A stretch of 60,652 nt of DNA from an uncultured Eubacterium sp. (GTDB lineage Bacteria; Bacillota; Clostridia; Lachnospirales; Lachnospiraceae), in contig CANDMI010000014.1 of NCBI GenBank assembly GCA_947385775.1, positions 1-60,652 of the forward strand. The letters run 5' to 3'. A program made the translations under genes and the position numbers. Below, piece after piece: positions 26,623 through 35,522 of this stretch. The notes under the pieces are model-generated. The model ran no database searches. It had not been told where the DNA came from and saw nothing but the letters and a program-made list of their open reading frames with translations. Position 1 is the first letter of the stretch, and every line of letters starts with the position of its first letter.

Positions 26623-28416
26623 ATGCTTTTTGCTTTTCGATTTTGCCTGCTGATTTTGTCGTTTAGCGGGTACGCGCTTTTTGTCACGCAAAAATACCAT
26701 ATACGCGTGGAGTTTGCGCCCGCGTTGTTTTGCGCGTGGTGCAGCGTCGTTTTATTTGCGGCCGGGCTTATCAACTGCCTGCCGGCTGCGGTATTCCTGC
26801 TTTTTGTCGGAGGCTTTGCATTGCTTGCGTTAGCCGCCCGCAAAAAATATTTTTTCACAAAGCAGGATGCCTTAAAGTATGTGGGTTTTCTTGCGCTTTT
26901 GATCTACTTTTTCATTTTGATGCAGGGCGCGCATTTTGTAAGCTATGATAATTTCAGCCATTGGGCTACGGTTGTAAAAGACATGCTAAACGTAGATCGT
27001 ATGCCGAATTTTGAGGATTCCCTGATCCGGTTCCAGTCCTATCCGCTGGGCAGCTCTTTGTTTATATATTATATCTGTAAGATCATTGGCGCGTCCGACG
27101 CATGTCTTTTATGGGGGCAATTGCTGATGCTGTTGAGCTTTCTTTTTTGCGTTTATGCATTCGCGCAAAAAAAGAATTTGTATACCGCATTGGCCACGCT
27201 GCTTTATGGCATATGGGCGCTTACGGCAAATAACCACATTTATGAGCTGCGGGTGGACACGCTGCTGCCGGTTGTTGGAGTCGGCGCGTTTGCGTATATT
27301 TTCTATTATAAAAAGGAGTCTGAGAAAGCGATATTAGGTTCGGCTGCGATGTTTGTCCTGCTGATCCAGATTAAAAACAGCGGCATATTTTTTTATGCGG
27401 TATGCGTGATCTGCCTTGCGGCAGGCGCATGGGATTACTGCAAAAAGCACAGGGCATATTTTTTTTCCTTCAGCCTGCTTATGCCCCTTGGCTCGATGTA
27501 TTTATGGAAACGGCATGTGGCGTTTTCGTTTTCCGCGGGCATGGATTCGAAGCATTCCATGAACCTTGCCCATTTTCAGCAGGTGGCGGCAAAAAAAACA
27601 GCCGAAGAGATGCGTTCCATCGGCATCCATATTTTAAAGCAGTTTACGTCGTTTAAAAAATTAGGCACAACGCCGGGAGCCGGGATGCAGACAAACAAAG
27701 GGCTTGTTCTGCTTGTCCTGCTTTTGATGTTTTTTATGGCGATGTGTCTGCTTAGCCTTTTATTACGCAGCAGGCAGGCGCTTTACGCTGTGCTTTGCGC
27801 CGGAGCGCTGAACGTAGGCTGTTTTATCGTCTATACGATATCAGTCTATGCGATGTACCTTTTTTCCATGCCTCCCGCCGAAGCCTCCCGCCTGGCGAGC
27901 TTTGACCGGTATATGTTTTCGATTTACATTTTTATGTATGGGCTGACGGTAATCTTTACGCTGTATGGCGTTCGCGCTTTGCAAAGCAGCCAGAGCGCCG
28001 CTTCTTTTACCGTGGCGATCGTAGCGTGTCTGCTATTCGTGCTGCCGCTTAATTTTTGCAATCGTCAGCTGCCTACTTTAGTGGAAAAGCCTGCCTTTGC
28101 GGATTCCAAACGAAACCAGCTTTGGCGGATATTGGAGCAGGCCGGGATAGAAAAAGGGGCGTCCTGCGCCGTTTACAGCAATACCACCGATACGGATAAA
28201 CGATATTTTTATTATCTGACGCGCTATGAGCTTTGGTCGCCAAAGATTCTTTCGGTAAATCGAAATGATTTTTTGGAAAATAAAAAGAAGCTGAAAAAAT
28301 ACGATTATCTGATCGTCTGGGATTCGGACGAGTTTATCGATGGGTATTTAAGGGAACGGGGGCTTTCGCATTATGCCGGGCGAAGCGGGATATGCGTTAA
28401 GCTTGGAAGTGGCTGA
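26623..28416 (+). CDS. polytopic membrane protein, possible GT-C-type glycosyltransferase
   Basis: The protein has 597 residues with about 12 predicted hydrophobic helices and a soluble C-terminal tail of about 110 residues. Periplasmic-loop features SYDNFSHWATVVKDML and SYPLGSSLFIYYI resemble large membrane glycosyltransferases or oligosaccharide-handling proteins. The DNFSHW region may hold an acidic catalytic residue, but this is inference. It follows the GT2-GtrA gene, which may provide its lipid-linked donor. No exact family is recognised. The gene ends about 60 bases before the PLD-like gene. Confidence 0.7.
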   Translation: MLFAFRFCLLILSFSGYALFVTQKYHIRVEFAPALFCAWCSVVLFAAGLINCLPAAVFLLFVGGFALLALAARKKYFFTKQDALKYVGFLALLIYFFILMQGAHFVSYDNFSHWATVVKDMLNVDRMPNFEDSLIRFQSYPLGSSLFIYYICKIIGASDACLLWGQLLMLLSFLFCVYAFAQKKNLYTALATLLYGIWALTANNHIYELRVDTLLPVVGVGAFAYIFYYKKESEKAILGSAAMFVLLIQIKNSGIFFYAVCVICLAAGAWDYCKKHRAYFFSFSLLMPLGSMYLWKRHVAFSFSAGMDSKHSMNLAHFQQVAAKKTAEEMRSIGIHILKQFTSFKKLGTTPGAGMQTNKGLVLLVLLLMFFMAMCLLSLLLRSRQALYAVLCAGALNVGCFIVYTISVYAMYLFSMPPAEASRLASFDRYMFSIYIFMYGLTVIFTLYGVRALQSSQSAASFTVAIVACLLFVLPLNFCNRQLPTLVEKPAFADSKRNQLWRILEQAGIEKGASCAVYSNTTDTDKRYFYYLTRYELWSPKILSVNRNDFLENKKKLKKYDYLIVWDSDEFIDGYLRERGLSHYAGRSGICVKLGSG

Positions 28417-28475
28417 ACGCAGGCTTAAAGAAACAGAAAAAACCAGTCGTTTTGAAAAATAAAGGCTATGGACAT

Positions 28476-30047
28476 ATGAAAAAAATTATAAAGAAACCGA
28501 TAGAGAATCCGATAAAGAAACCGATTAAAAATCTTGATAGAAGTACGGATAAAGATACTGGTAAAAATTCTGCTAAAAATGCTGTCAGAAATCCAGATAA
28601 AGAAACAGATAAAAAAATAGTTCAGAAATCTGTTCGGAAATTTATTCAGATTACGATTTTTGGCATTTTGTTTGCGGTTTTATATGTTTTTTTGGGCGTT
28701 GTGATATCGTATAAAAAACAGCCTGACGTAAGCGCGGAGTATCAGTCGGCGTTTCGCGTGGGCGACTGCTATGGGGATACGGCTTTAGCGGAAAGGGCGT
28801 GCATTATAGAAGACAACGAAGAGGCTTTGTATGAAAGGCTTCGGATGATCGCCCAGGCAAAGGAGCGCGTGATCTTATCCACCTTTGAGTTTCGGTCGGA
28901 TGAAAGCGGCAAGGATGTGCTTGCGGCGCTTCTTGCCGCCGCCAAAAGGGGCGTAAAGATCCAGATACTCGCAGACGGGGCGACGGCTTTTTTAAGAATG
29001 GATCGAAACGCGTATTTTTACGCCTTGGCCGCGTCGGAAAATGTGGAAATTAAGATCTATAACAGGGTCAACCTGCTAAAGCCCTGGAAAAGCATGGGGC
29101 GGCTTCATGATAAATACGTCATTGTGGACGATTGGCTGTATCTTTTGGGCGGCAGAAATACGTACGACTATTTTTTAGGCGACAACGGCTATAAAAATTA
29201 TGACAGGGATGTGCTTGTTTATAGCGGCGCGTCTAAGGAAAAGGACGATAAAGGGGACGGCTCCCTTTGTCAGCTGGAAGCGTATTTTGCATCTGTCTGG
29301 GAGTTGGAGGAATGCTCTGTATTTTCATGCAAAGATATGGAGCAGGCGCAGACGGCGCGGCGGGAATTGGAAAGCCGTTTTGAAAAGCTGAAAAAAGAGT
29401 ATCCGTTTCTTTTAGAAAAGTCGGATTATCGGGAAATGACATTTGAGGTCAATAAAATAACGCTTTTGTCAAATCCAATTCATGTATACGCAAAGGAGCC
29501 GACTTTATTTTATTCGCTGACAGAGATCATGAAATCTGCCAAAGGAAGCGTTATGATCCATACGCCTTACATTATCTGCAACGACTGGATGTACGAGTCC
29601 TTTCGAGAGGTTTGTGACGGCAATCCGAATACGTCGCTTTTTACAAATTCAGCCGCAAATAACGGCAATCCTTTCGGAGCTTCGGATTATTTGAAAAACA
29701 AAGGCAGGCTGTTGGATACAGGTCTTACAGTTTACGAATATGAGGGCGGCGTATCTTACCATGGAAAAAGCATTTTGATGGGGGAGCGTCTGTCGGCGGT
29801 CGGCTCGTTTAATATGGATATGAGAAGCGCATACCTGGATACGGAACTGATGCTTGTAATAGACAGCAAAGGGTTGAATCAACAGCTTCGGGAGAATATG
29901 CAGGCTTATGAGGCGCAGGCGGCAAAGGCGATCGATGAAAAAGAGTATGAGATTCCGGAAGGGGTAGAGCGCCAAAAGCTTGGGAAAAAGAAGGAACGGA
30001 TGCTAAAGGCGCTGAAACTGGTGAACTGGTTTCGGTTTTTGATGTAA
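28476..30047 (+). CDS. membrane-anchored phospholipase D-family protein (cardiolipin synthase-like)
   Basis: The protein is about 523 residues. One membrane segment lies at about 60-80 (ITIFGILFAVLYVFLGVVI). Two PLD half-sites follow: RLHDKYVIVDD...GGRN, and SYHGKSILMGE...GSFNMD. Each has the HxK followed by G-G/S-x-N. Such proteins transfer phosphatidyl groups (cardiolipin synthesis) or act on other phosphodiesters at the membrane. The segment before the membrane helix is very rich in Lys, Asp and Asn with short repeated units (IKKP, NPDKETDK). It comes from an AT-rich, repeat-like DNA stretch at 28480-28630. The ATG at 28476 has AAAGG upstream; a TTG at 28452 is an alternative. The 3' end of this gene is copied at 32666-32740. 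Confidence 0.85.
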   Translation: MKKIIKKPIENPIKKPIKNLDRSTDKDTGKNSAKNAVRNPDKETDKKIVQKSVRKFIQITIFGILFAVLYVFLGVVISYKKQPDVSAEYQSAFRVGDCYGDTALAERACIIEDNEEALYERLRMIAQAKERVILSTFEFRSDESGKDVLAALLAAAKRGVKIQILADGATAFLRMDRNAYFYALAASENVEIKIYNRVNLLKPWKSMGRLHDKYVIVDDWLYLLGGRNTYDYFLGDNGYKNYDRDVLVYSGASKEKDDKGDGSLCQLEAYFASVWELEECSVFSCKDMEQAQTARRELESRFEKLKKEYPFLLEKSDYREMTFEVNKITLLSNPIHVYAKEPTLFYSLTEIMKSAKGSVMIHTPYIICNDWMYESFREVCDGNPNTSLFTNSAANNGNPFGASDYLKNKGRLLDTGLTVYEYEGGVSYHGKSILMGERLSAVGSFNMDMRSAYLDTELMLVIDSKGLNQQLRENMQAYEAQAAKAIDEKEYEIPEGVERQKLGKKKERMLKALKLVNWFRFLM

Positions 30048-30138
30048 AAAGCATGGCTCTTATCTTGATTTCCCCCTCCGGCTCGCTGCGCTTCGCGTTC
30101 CGGCAGCTTTGTCGGAGAGGAAGAAACGGATTGCTTTT

Positions 30139-30318
30139 TTACTTGACGGGAGTAACAACCGGTTTGCCATCCTGGTCGACCAACACAGTCAGTCCGGTGC
30201 CGTTTGCCTTGTTATGGGATGCCAGCAAGTAGTTCACACCGGTTTCCGTATCCACGATGACCTTTGCTACGTTTACAATGCCTTGACTGTAGACTTCAAC
30301 AAAACGTTCTTTCGCCAT
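30139..30318 (-). CDS. DUF6440 family small protein
   Basis: This is a 59-residue protein starting MAKERFVEVYSQG. The motifs VNVAKVIVDTETGVNYLL and GLTVLVDQDGKPVV are characteristic of DUF6440, whose function is unknown. The start at 30318 has a perfect AGGAGGT (about 30324-30330); a longer frame from 30390 is less likely. It lies downstream of a LytTR/GHKL two-component pair on the same strand, with a 120-base gap, and could be part of the same acquired block or a target of it. Confidence 0.8.
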   Translation of the reverse strand: MAKERFVEVYSQGIVNVAKVIVDTETGVNYLLASHNKANGTGLTVLVDQDGKPVVTPVK

Positions 30319-30438
30319 ATGCTTACCTCCTCTCTTGTATTGCCGCTTGACAGTATGACCATACCACATAAGCGGAGCGTTGTGTTTCAAATTTCCTAAA
30401 CAAACAGAAATACTTCCTAAATGGAATGGGAGGAAACC

Positions 30439-31176
30439 TCATTCGCTCCCTCCCATTCTTTTGCGAAGTTCTGTTTTCCCTGCGCGGGAAAGCAGACACT
30501 CGTGACCGCCAACCCACAGTTTGTTGTGTTTCAAATCTACTGTTTCAATCTTATCCGTTGCCACCAAATAGGCCCGATGTGTGCGGACAAAGCGGTTTCC
30601 TAATCGACTTTCCAGTTCATTGAGGCTTCCTAAAAAATCCATTCGGCTGTTGGATGTATGGAGTAAAACATGGTGGGGAATGGAGGCGGTCTCAAAAAAG
30701 AGAATATTGCGCAGGGGGACATGACGCACCATTTCCCCTGTCCGCAATGTAAACATTTCTGCTGGGTCTTGGCGTTCTGCCAATAGGCGTGAATGTATCT
30801 CGCACAAACACTGCGACACAGACGGCCCAATTTGCTCTGGTTCTTTTACGATGTAGTCGAATGCCTCCAAGTGATATTGAAAGGTGCGCCAAGCCAAATC
30901 ACCATAGCTGGTGATATAGACCAGCGTACCATGAGGGTCACGCCGCCGTAACTCCTGCCCCAGCCGAAAGCCGTCCCATTCTTCATCATTTAATTCTACA
31001 TCCAAAAAGTAAATTCCGCATCTTTCCCCTTCTGCTGCGGCCAGTAATTCTTGGACATTGGCAGCGCTGCACACAACTTTCATATCATAGTTTTCAACAA
31101 ATATCCTCCACTCCAAAGCCGTCTGGATTTGATGACGGACAACTTCCTCGTCATCGCATAAATAAATTCCGATCAT
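30439..31176 (-). CDS. LytTR-family response regulator
   Basis: The protein is about 245 residues. The receiver domain starts MIGIYLCDDEEVV, has the phosphoacceptor Asp in YFLDVELND and an ITSYG switch. A C-terminal LytTR DNA-binding domain follows (HVPLRNILFFE, RFVRTHRAYLV, LSRAGKTELRKRM). The family controls peptide-signal and surface gene expression. The ATG at 31176 overlaps the kinase stop as ATGA, so the two are translationally coupled. A longer reading frame upstream overlaps the kinase and is not used. Confidence 0.92.
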   Translation of the reverse strand: MIGIYLCDDEEVVRHQIQTALEWRIFVENYDMKVVCSAANVQELLAAAEGERCGIYFLDVELNDEEWDGFRLGQELRRRDPHGTLVYITSYGDLAWRTFQYHLEAFDYIVKEPEQIGPSVSQCLCEIHSRLLAERQDPAEMFTLRTGEMVRHVPLRNILFFETASIPHHVLLHTSNSRMDFLGSLNELESRLGNRFVRTHRAYLVATDKIETVDLKHNKLWVGGHECLLSRAGKTELRKRMGGSE

Positions 31177-32486
31177 GCCCTGCCCTCCACTGTCATCTCC
31201 TGCACAAATACACCATTTTCCCAACTGGCGGAAGTCGAGACATTGGGATAGTTCTCTAAAATACGCTGGTAGCTGGATAGGCCCAATCCCCGGCCCGCTC
31301 CTTTTGTAGACCATCCATCGTCCCACATTTTTCCTGGCTCAATAACGTTTGTATAGGAATTTGATACCCGAAGAAACACCTGCCGCTCCTGGGCCAACAG
31401 AACGATTTCCACCCAAGGCCGCTCCGTATTCAACGCAGCCTCCATAGCATTGTCTATCAGAATACCCAGGCAGCGGACAAAATCCCATACGTCCATATCC
31501 ACTGCTGCGATCGGGTAAAGCGCCTCCAGACGGCAGTCGATTCCCTTCTCCCGCATGGCTGTGAGCTTGCTCAAAAGGAGGCTTCTCGCTTCTGGGAGCT
31601 GTAAGTTTCCAATTTGCGTGGACAGCTGGATTTTGTTTCCAAGCCGCTGGTCAAACCCGGCATCCAATTCGGACAAAGTATGGCAAAGTTCCTCCAATTC
31701 TCCCTCTCCTGCCTGTTCGGCAAGGCTTGCCAGCAGGTTTTTATAATCATGACGAAACGTGCGTACCTCACGGCGGATCATCTCCAGGTCTTGCTCGTAG
31801 AGCCGCTGTTGGGCGATAACATCCTGCTGGGCCTGAATTTTCCTGGCGGTGTCGAACCGCTGGGCTAAATGGACGATCAGCACAGCCATCAGGACTACCA
31901 GCGTCAGCGCCAGCAGGTAGTAAAACGTCAGGAAACGGGGCTGGATGCCATAAGCCAATCGGAGAAGCATTTCCATAGCAGCTTCCAGAGCAAACAGAAG
32001 GAGGGCTATCTGCCATGATGCGGATTTGTTTTCCAATAGCAGGCAAAACCACGCTCCAAACCGCAGCTTGTAAAGCAATAGAGAAATGGCAATGCTGATA
32101 CCTAAGTGCAGTCCGATTGTTGCGGCAAGCGAGATTGGAACCAGCATGGACACAGTAGCGTCCGCCACCTGGAAAATACCCGCCATGCAGGTAGCGGCAA
32201 GAGACTGCCAGAATCTAAACTGCCACGCCCACCGCACCCAAAGGGTGCACATAACAAGGATGGCAAAGGAGCTGATGAAATACCGGGATGTTTCTAGCGC
32301 CGGGACGGTATATAGTCCGGCGGAAAACAGGACGGCAATAAGCGGAGATAGAAGCAGGAGAGGCAATTTTTTCAGTCGCCGCTTCACTGCCCGTTCATCT
32401 GTCACCGCCAGCAGAAAGACTGTAAGCGCCAGATGCCCTGTCAAAGTATCCAAAAATCCAACTAAAAAATTGCTTAGTGAGAACAT
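31173..32486 (-). CDS. GHKL-domain sensor histidine kinase (AgrC-like)
   Basis: The protein is 437 residues. The N-terminal half (about 1-210) has six hydrophobic helices and looks like a membrane sensor. The H-box is FRHDYKNLLASL. A coiled-coil lies before it and a GHKL ATPase domain after it (LGILIDNAMEAAL N-box, then GAGRGLGLSSYQRIL). AgrC-type kinases sense peptides outside the cell. No agrB or agrD was seen nearby, so the signal is unknown. It is coupled to the response regulator. A TATAAT at 32531-32536 (minus strand) could be its -10 and abuts the mosaic repeat fragment. Confidence 0.9.
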   Translation of the reverse strand: MFSLSNFLVGFLDTLTGHLALTVFLLAVTDERAVKRRLKKLPLLLLSPLIAVLFSAGLYTVPALETSRYFISSFAILVMCTLWVRWAWQFRFWQSLAATCMAGIFQVADATVSMLVPISLAATIGLHLGISIAISLLLYKLRFGAWFCLLLENKSASWQIALLLFALEAAMEMLLRLAYGIQPRFLTFYYLLALTLVVLMAVLIVHLAQRFDTARKIQAQQDVIAQQRLYEQDLEMIRREVRTFRHDYKNLLASLAEQAGEGELEELCHTLSELDAGFDQRLGNKIQLSTQIGNLQLPEARSLLLSKLTAMREKGIDCRLEALYPIAAVDMDVWDFVRCLGILIDNAMEAALNTERPWVEIVLLAQERQVFLRVSNSYTNVIEPGKMWDDGWSTKGAGRGLGLSSYQRILENYPNVSTSASWENGVFVQEMTVEGRA

Positions 32487-32537
32487 AATGCTATAAATCT
32501 CTTTCTTTATAGTTTCGTTTTGGTGCAGTTATTATAG

Positions 32538-32665
32538 AGAGCCGTCGCCTATCGTTACGACTGGAAGCACGATCACGCCGCCGCCAAGCCAGCAGCCGCT
32601 TCCGATTGTGATCGGCAAAGCGTAGGTGCGGCAAAAATATTCCTCTGCGTTGTCCTGCTCTGATT
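32538..32665. repeat. 128-bp duplicate of the acetyltransferase gene interior
   Basis: This matches 33601-33728 inside the sugar O-acetyltransferase gene, in the same orientation, with about three mismatches. It is not translatable as a gene here. Its right end joins directly to the copied PLD 3' end. The remaining sequence of 32487-32760 shows no gene. Confidence 0.9.
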
Positions 32666-32740
32666 AAAAACTTGGGAAAAAGAAGGAGCGGATGCTAAAG
32701 GCGTTGAAATTGGTGAACTGGTTTCGGTTTTTGATGTAAA
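32666..32740. repeat. 75-bp duplicate of the PLD gene 3' end
   Basis: This matches 29974-30048, the last codons and stop of the PLD-like gene, with about four mismatches and in the same orientation. With the true PLD 3' end it brackets the DUF6440/LytTR/GHKL block as direct repeats. Confidence 0.9.
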
Positions 32741-32760
32741 TAAGGAAAGAGTCGGCGCGG

Positions 32761-33180
32761 TTATCGAGCCTGGACTTTCGCAAGCAGGGCTTCCTGCAAT
32801 ACTTGTGATAAATTCAGGTTCATTTCCAGAGCCGCCGCGTTAAGCCATTCCGGGATAATGAGAGTTTTTTTGACGGATTTGTCAAAATGTTCTTTTGCAT
32901 AGGCTTCCACATCTACGGAAACAATATTGACGAAAGCCTCCTGCGGCTCGATTTCCAGCTCCTTTGCAACAGCTGTTAGTTTGATAGAATTCATTGGCGA
33001 TGGTTCTGGAAGCGGTTCGCCATCCTGTCTAAGCCAGCGTAGCCGTCCGGCAAGACAATCGATCGCCATTGCCATTGCTTCATTTATCGTTTCGCCACAA
33101 GTGGCTAAATCCAAATCGGGAAAGATAACGGAATAGCCCTGTTCTTCTTTGAAGAAACAAGCCGGATACATCGATAACAT
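32761..33180 (-). CDS. hicB: HicB-family antitoxin
   Basis: The protein is 139 residues with a HicB-type partial RNase H fold at the N-terminus (YPACFFKEEQGYSVIFPDL, then GETINEAMAMAIDCL). A C-terminal helix for DNA binding includes IPEWLNAAALEMNLNLSQV (ribbon-helix-helix-like). It neutralises HicA and represses its own operon. AGGAGGT precedes the start. It follows hicA by about 30 bases. Confidence 0.9.
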   Translation of the reverse strand: MLSMYPACFFKEEQGYSVIFPDLDLATCGETINEAMAMAIDCLAGRLRWLRQDGEPLPEPSPMNSIKLTAVAKELEIEPQEAFVNIVSVDVEAYAKEHFDKSVKKTLIIPEWLNAAALEMNLNLSQVLQEALLAKVQAR

Positions 33181-33213
33181 AGCTTACACCTCCTGTATTG
33201 GGAAAATGCGGAA

Positions 33214-33402
33214 TCATTTTATTCCCGCCTGCCTTCGGATGTTGTTTTCAGTGCCTTTTGGAAGGTCTTTACTGTGAAATGGTATTGTGACCTTTCCAGA
33301 CTTCGTTGGGTGTATATAGTTTCTATGAGAGCCTTCCTGGTTTTTGAACACCCACCCATCAGCAAGGATTAACTTTTCCATTTCTTTTGGCTTTAGTGGC
33401 AT
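33214..33402 (-). CDS. hicA: HicA-family toxin (mRNA interferase)
   Basis: The 62-residue protein has the double-stranded RNA-binding-like HicA fold. The catalytic His is in GSHRNYIHP, and KVTIPFHSKDLPKGT follows. HicA cleaves mRNA when free of HicB. Order hicA then hicB is normal. An AGAAGG lies before the ATG. The pair sits beside the mosaic junction at 32665, a common place for such mobile modules. Confidence 0.9.
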   Translation of the reverse strand: MPLKPKEMEKLILADGWVFKNQEGSHRNYIHPTKSGKVTIPFHSKDLPKGTENNIRRQAGIK

Positions 33403-33477
33403 AACGTTTTCCTTCTTGCAATAGTATAGTATCGTAAAATATGCGTAAAGTCAATGCAAACGCAAGAATGCGTCTGA

Positions 33478-34110
33478 TCATATGTAACAGTTGCGATCCG
33501 CATCTTCCTCATTCAGCTTTCGGATAACGCGGCATGGGTTGCCTACTGCAAGCGAGTTTTTTGGAATGTCTTTCGTAACGACGCTTCCCGCGCCGATCAC
33601 AGAGCCGTCGCCTATCGATACGCCTGGAAGCACGATCACGCCGCCGCCAAGCCAGCAGCCGCTTCCGATTGTGATCGGCAAAGCGTAGGTGCGGCAAAAA
33701 TATTCCTCTGCTTTGTCCTGCTCTGATTTTACGCTCCAACCTGGCGTAAGCCTTTCGGCTAACGGGACGGGGTGCGTTGCGGCATAAAGCTGCACATTAG
33801 AAGCGATCAGCACATTGTCGCCGATCGTAATGCGATTACAGTCTACAAAGGCACAATTCATGTTCACAGACACATTGCTTCCTATATAAATGTTTTGCCC
33901 GTAATCACAGAGAAACGGATGCCCTACCGATACATTTTCGCCAATTTCCCCAAACAACTGTTTCAGGACGTTTCTTTTTTCTGTTTTTTGCTCATATGCA
34001 AGCGCATGATATTCCCGCAGCAGTTTTCTTGCCCGGCTTTTCATATCTAAAAAGATTTTATCATGGCAGTTATAATATTCCCCTGCCATACATTTTTCAT
34101 ATTCTGTCAT
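33478..34110 (-). CDS. sugar O-acetyltransferase (maltose/galactoside type, LbH)
   Basis: The protein is about 210 residues and belongs to the hexapeptide-repeat (left-handed beta-helix) acyltransferases. It starts MTEYEKCMAGEYYNCHD, the Mac N-terminal domain of maltose/galactoside acetyltransferases. It has the catalytic His region AATHPV and hexapeptide coils GSGCWLGGGVIVLPGVSIG and GAGSVVTKDIPKNSLAVGNP. It transfers acetyl from acetyl-CoA to sugars in the cytosol. AGGAGG before 34110 fixes the start. A 128-bp part of the gene is duplicated at 32538-32665. Confidence 0.88.
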   Translation of the reverse strand: MTEYEKCMAGEYYNCHDKIFLDMKSRARKLLREYHALAYEQKTEKRNVLKQLFGEIGENVSVGHPFLCDYGQNIYIGSNVSVNMNCAFVDCNRITIGDNVLIASNVQLYAATHPVPLAERLTPGWSVKSEQDKAEEYFCRTYALPITIGSGCWLGGGVIVLPGVSIGDGSVIGAGSVVTKDIPKNSLAVGNPCRVIRKLNEEDADRNCYI

Positions 34111-34267
34111 AAAACGCCTCCTGTTGAAAATTTTGGGGGATTGCAGTTTCATCATATCGCAAGATAGGCGGGAAGTCAACGCAAAAACCCGGGACTTTGC
34201 GGTGCGGCAAAGTCCCGGGTTTCGCTGTAGCCAGTAAATGCAAAGTTCTGGGCTGAAAGAGAATTAT

Positions 34268-35431
34268 TTACTGCTTTTGGAGCTTCACTTTTACTTCTCC
34301 ATACTCTATTTTCTCAAACACATCCTTAGCCTTCACTACAAGCGTATCCGGCAGTTCTGTTGCGGAGTAGCGCCAGCGCTGCGTCATTGTAATGCCGTCG
34401 TCTCCGATATCGGTTCCGCCTTCTGTGCCAGTCAGTTCCTTTCCGTTTTCGTCGTAAAGGAAGAAGCAGATATCTCCGTCCTTTGTTTTGAGCCAGTCCG
34501 TGTGATTTCCCGCATAATGGTATTTTACGCTTCCGATCATCCCCAAAGCGGATTTTTCAAAGGTAACGCCGTCTAATATCAGGTCTGTGCCCGCAATCTT
34601 TTCAACGGTTTCCGGTACGTATGGAATCGTTTCGCTGTCTGTTTTATCGTCCAGCGTAAAGGTAAAGGAATCCTTGATCATATCGGTATCCAGGGAGCCG
34701 TTTGGCGGGCATACGCCGGTATTGCATACAAAAGTAAGCTCTTTTGTGCGTTCTACGTTTTCAAAAGAAATGGTGTAACAAAGAGTCCCGTCCGGGTCCA
34801 TGGCATATTCGTATGTCTGACAGTCCGCTTTGGAAGGGATGCCGACAGAGAGGATCACGCATTCCTTGCCATGATCTTTTGCATATTCCCGAATGCTTAC
34901 GCCGGACGCTTTGATGCCCTGGATATCCAGGTTTGAAATATCCAGCGTGTCAAGCTCACCGGCGTATTCGGACGGGATCAAAAGATATTTGTCCGGGTCG
35001 GAAGGCTTTGCCTCTAGTGCGATAAAGATTTTTGTTTTATCGCAGATGGCCTCCTTTACCCGAAATGACGCAAAAGCTTCCTGGGAAGCAGGGGATAGAG
35101 CGCTTTCTGGATTTTTTGCGCTCGGCTGCGTTACATTCGTTTCTAACAGGGCTGCGGCCTGTTTTTGCACGGACGGGCTTTCGTCTTTAAATTTAGAAAG
35201 AAGCGAAAAATGCTCCGTCGCCGCATAAGCGGTCGTGCCGATGAGAAACAGCGCCGCGATCGAAGCCGCCGCTGTCTGGAAGCTGCGTTTTTGCCATTTG
35301 GCCTGTTTCGTCCTTTTTACATTGCCCTGTCGGATTTCATGAAACGCCTGGTTTGCTTTATTTAATACGATATCCGGGATATCCGCCTGTTCTTTTAAAA
35401 TATCGTTTAATTTATCGTTGTAAGATTTCAT
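34268..35431 (-). CDS. DUF4179 membrane protein, probable anti-sigma factor
   Basis: The protein is 387 residues. A cytosolic N-terminal stretch of about 50 residues (NDILKEQADIPDIVLNKANQ) is followed by one membrane helix at about 52-70 (AAASIAALFLIGTTAYAA) and a large outer domain typical of DUF4179. In Clostridia and Bacilli such proteins are encoded just after an ECF sigma factor and hold it at the membrane. That is the arrangement here, with about 90 bases between them. Confidence 0.85.
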   Translation of the reverse strand: MKSYNDKLNDILKEQADIPDIVLNKANQAFHEIRQGNVKRTKQAKWQKRSFQTAAASIAALFLIGTTAYAATEHFSLLSKFKDESPSVQKQAAALLETNVTQPSAKNPESALSPASQEAFASFRVKEAICDKTKIFIALEAKPSDPDKYLLIPSEYAGELDTLDISNLDIQGIKASGVSIREYAKDHGKECVILSVGIPSKADCQTYEYAMDPDGTLCYTISFENVERTKELTFVCNTGVCPPNGSLDTDMIKDSFTFTLDDKTDSETIPYVPETVEKIAGTDLILDGVTFEKSALGMIGSVKYHYAGNHTDWLKTKDGDICFFLYDENGKELTGTEGGTDIGDDGITMTQRWRYSATELPDTLVVKAKDVFEKIEYGEVKVKLQKQ

Positions 35432-35522
35432 ATTTGCCTGACCTTTCCCCTGTATATTTCATGACGTTTTTTTACAGGAAACATGTGATAATAAGAATGC
35501 AAATTATCAAATTTAAATTATA

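Noticed and set aside
28480-28630. Tandem repeats here as a CRISPR-like or satellite array
   Set aside because: The units are short, degenerate and in frame with the PLD protein; they code for its charged tail.
32538-32740. A second small acetyltransferase or PLD gene
   Set aside because: Both pieces are short copies without start or full domain, joined to each other; they are duplication debris.
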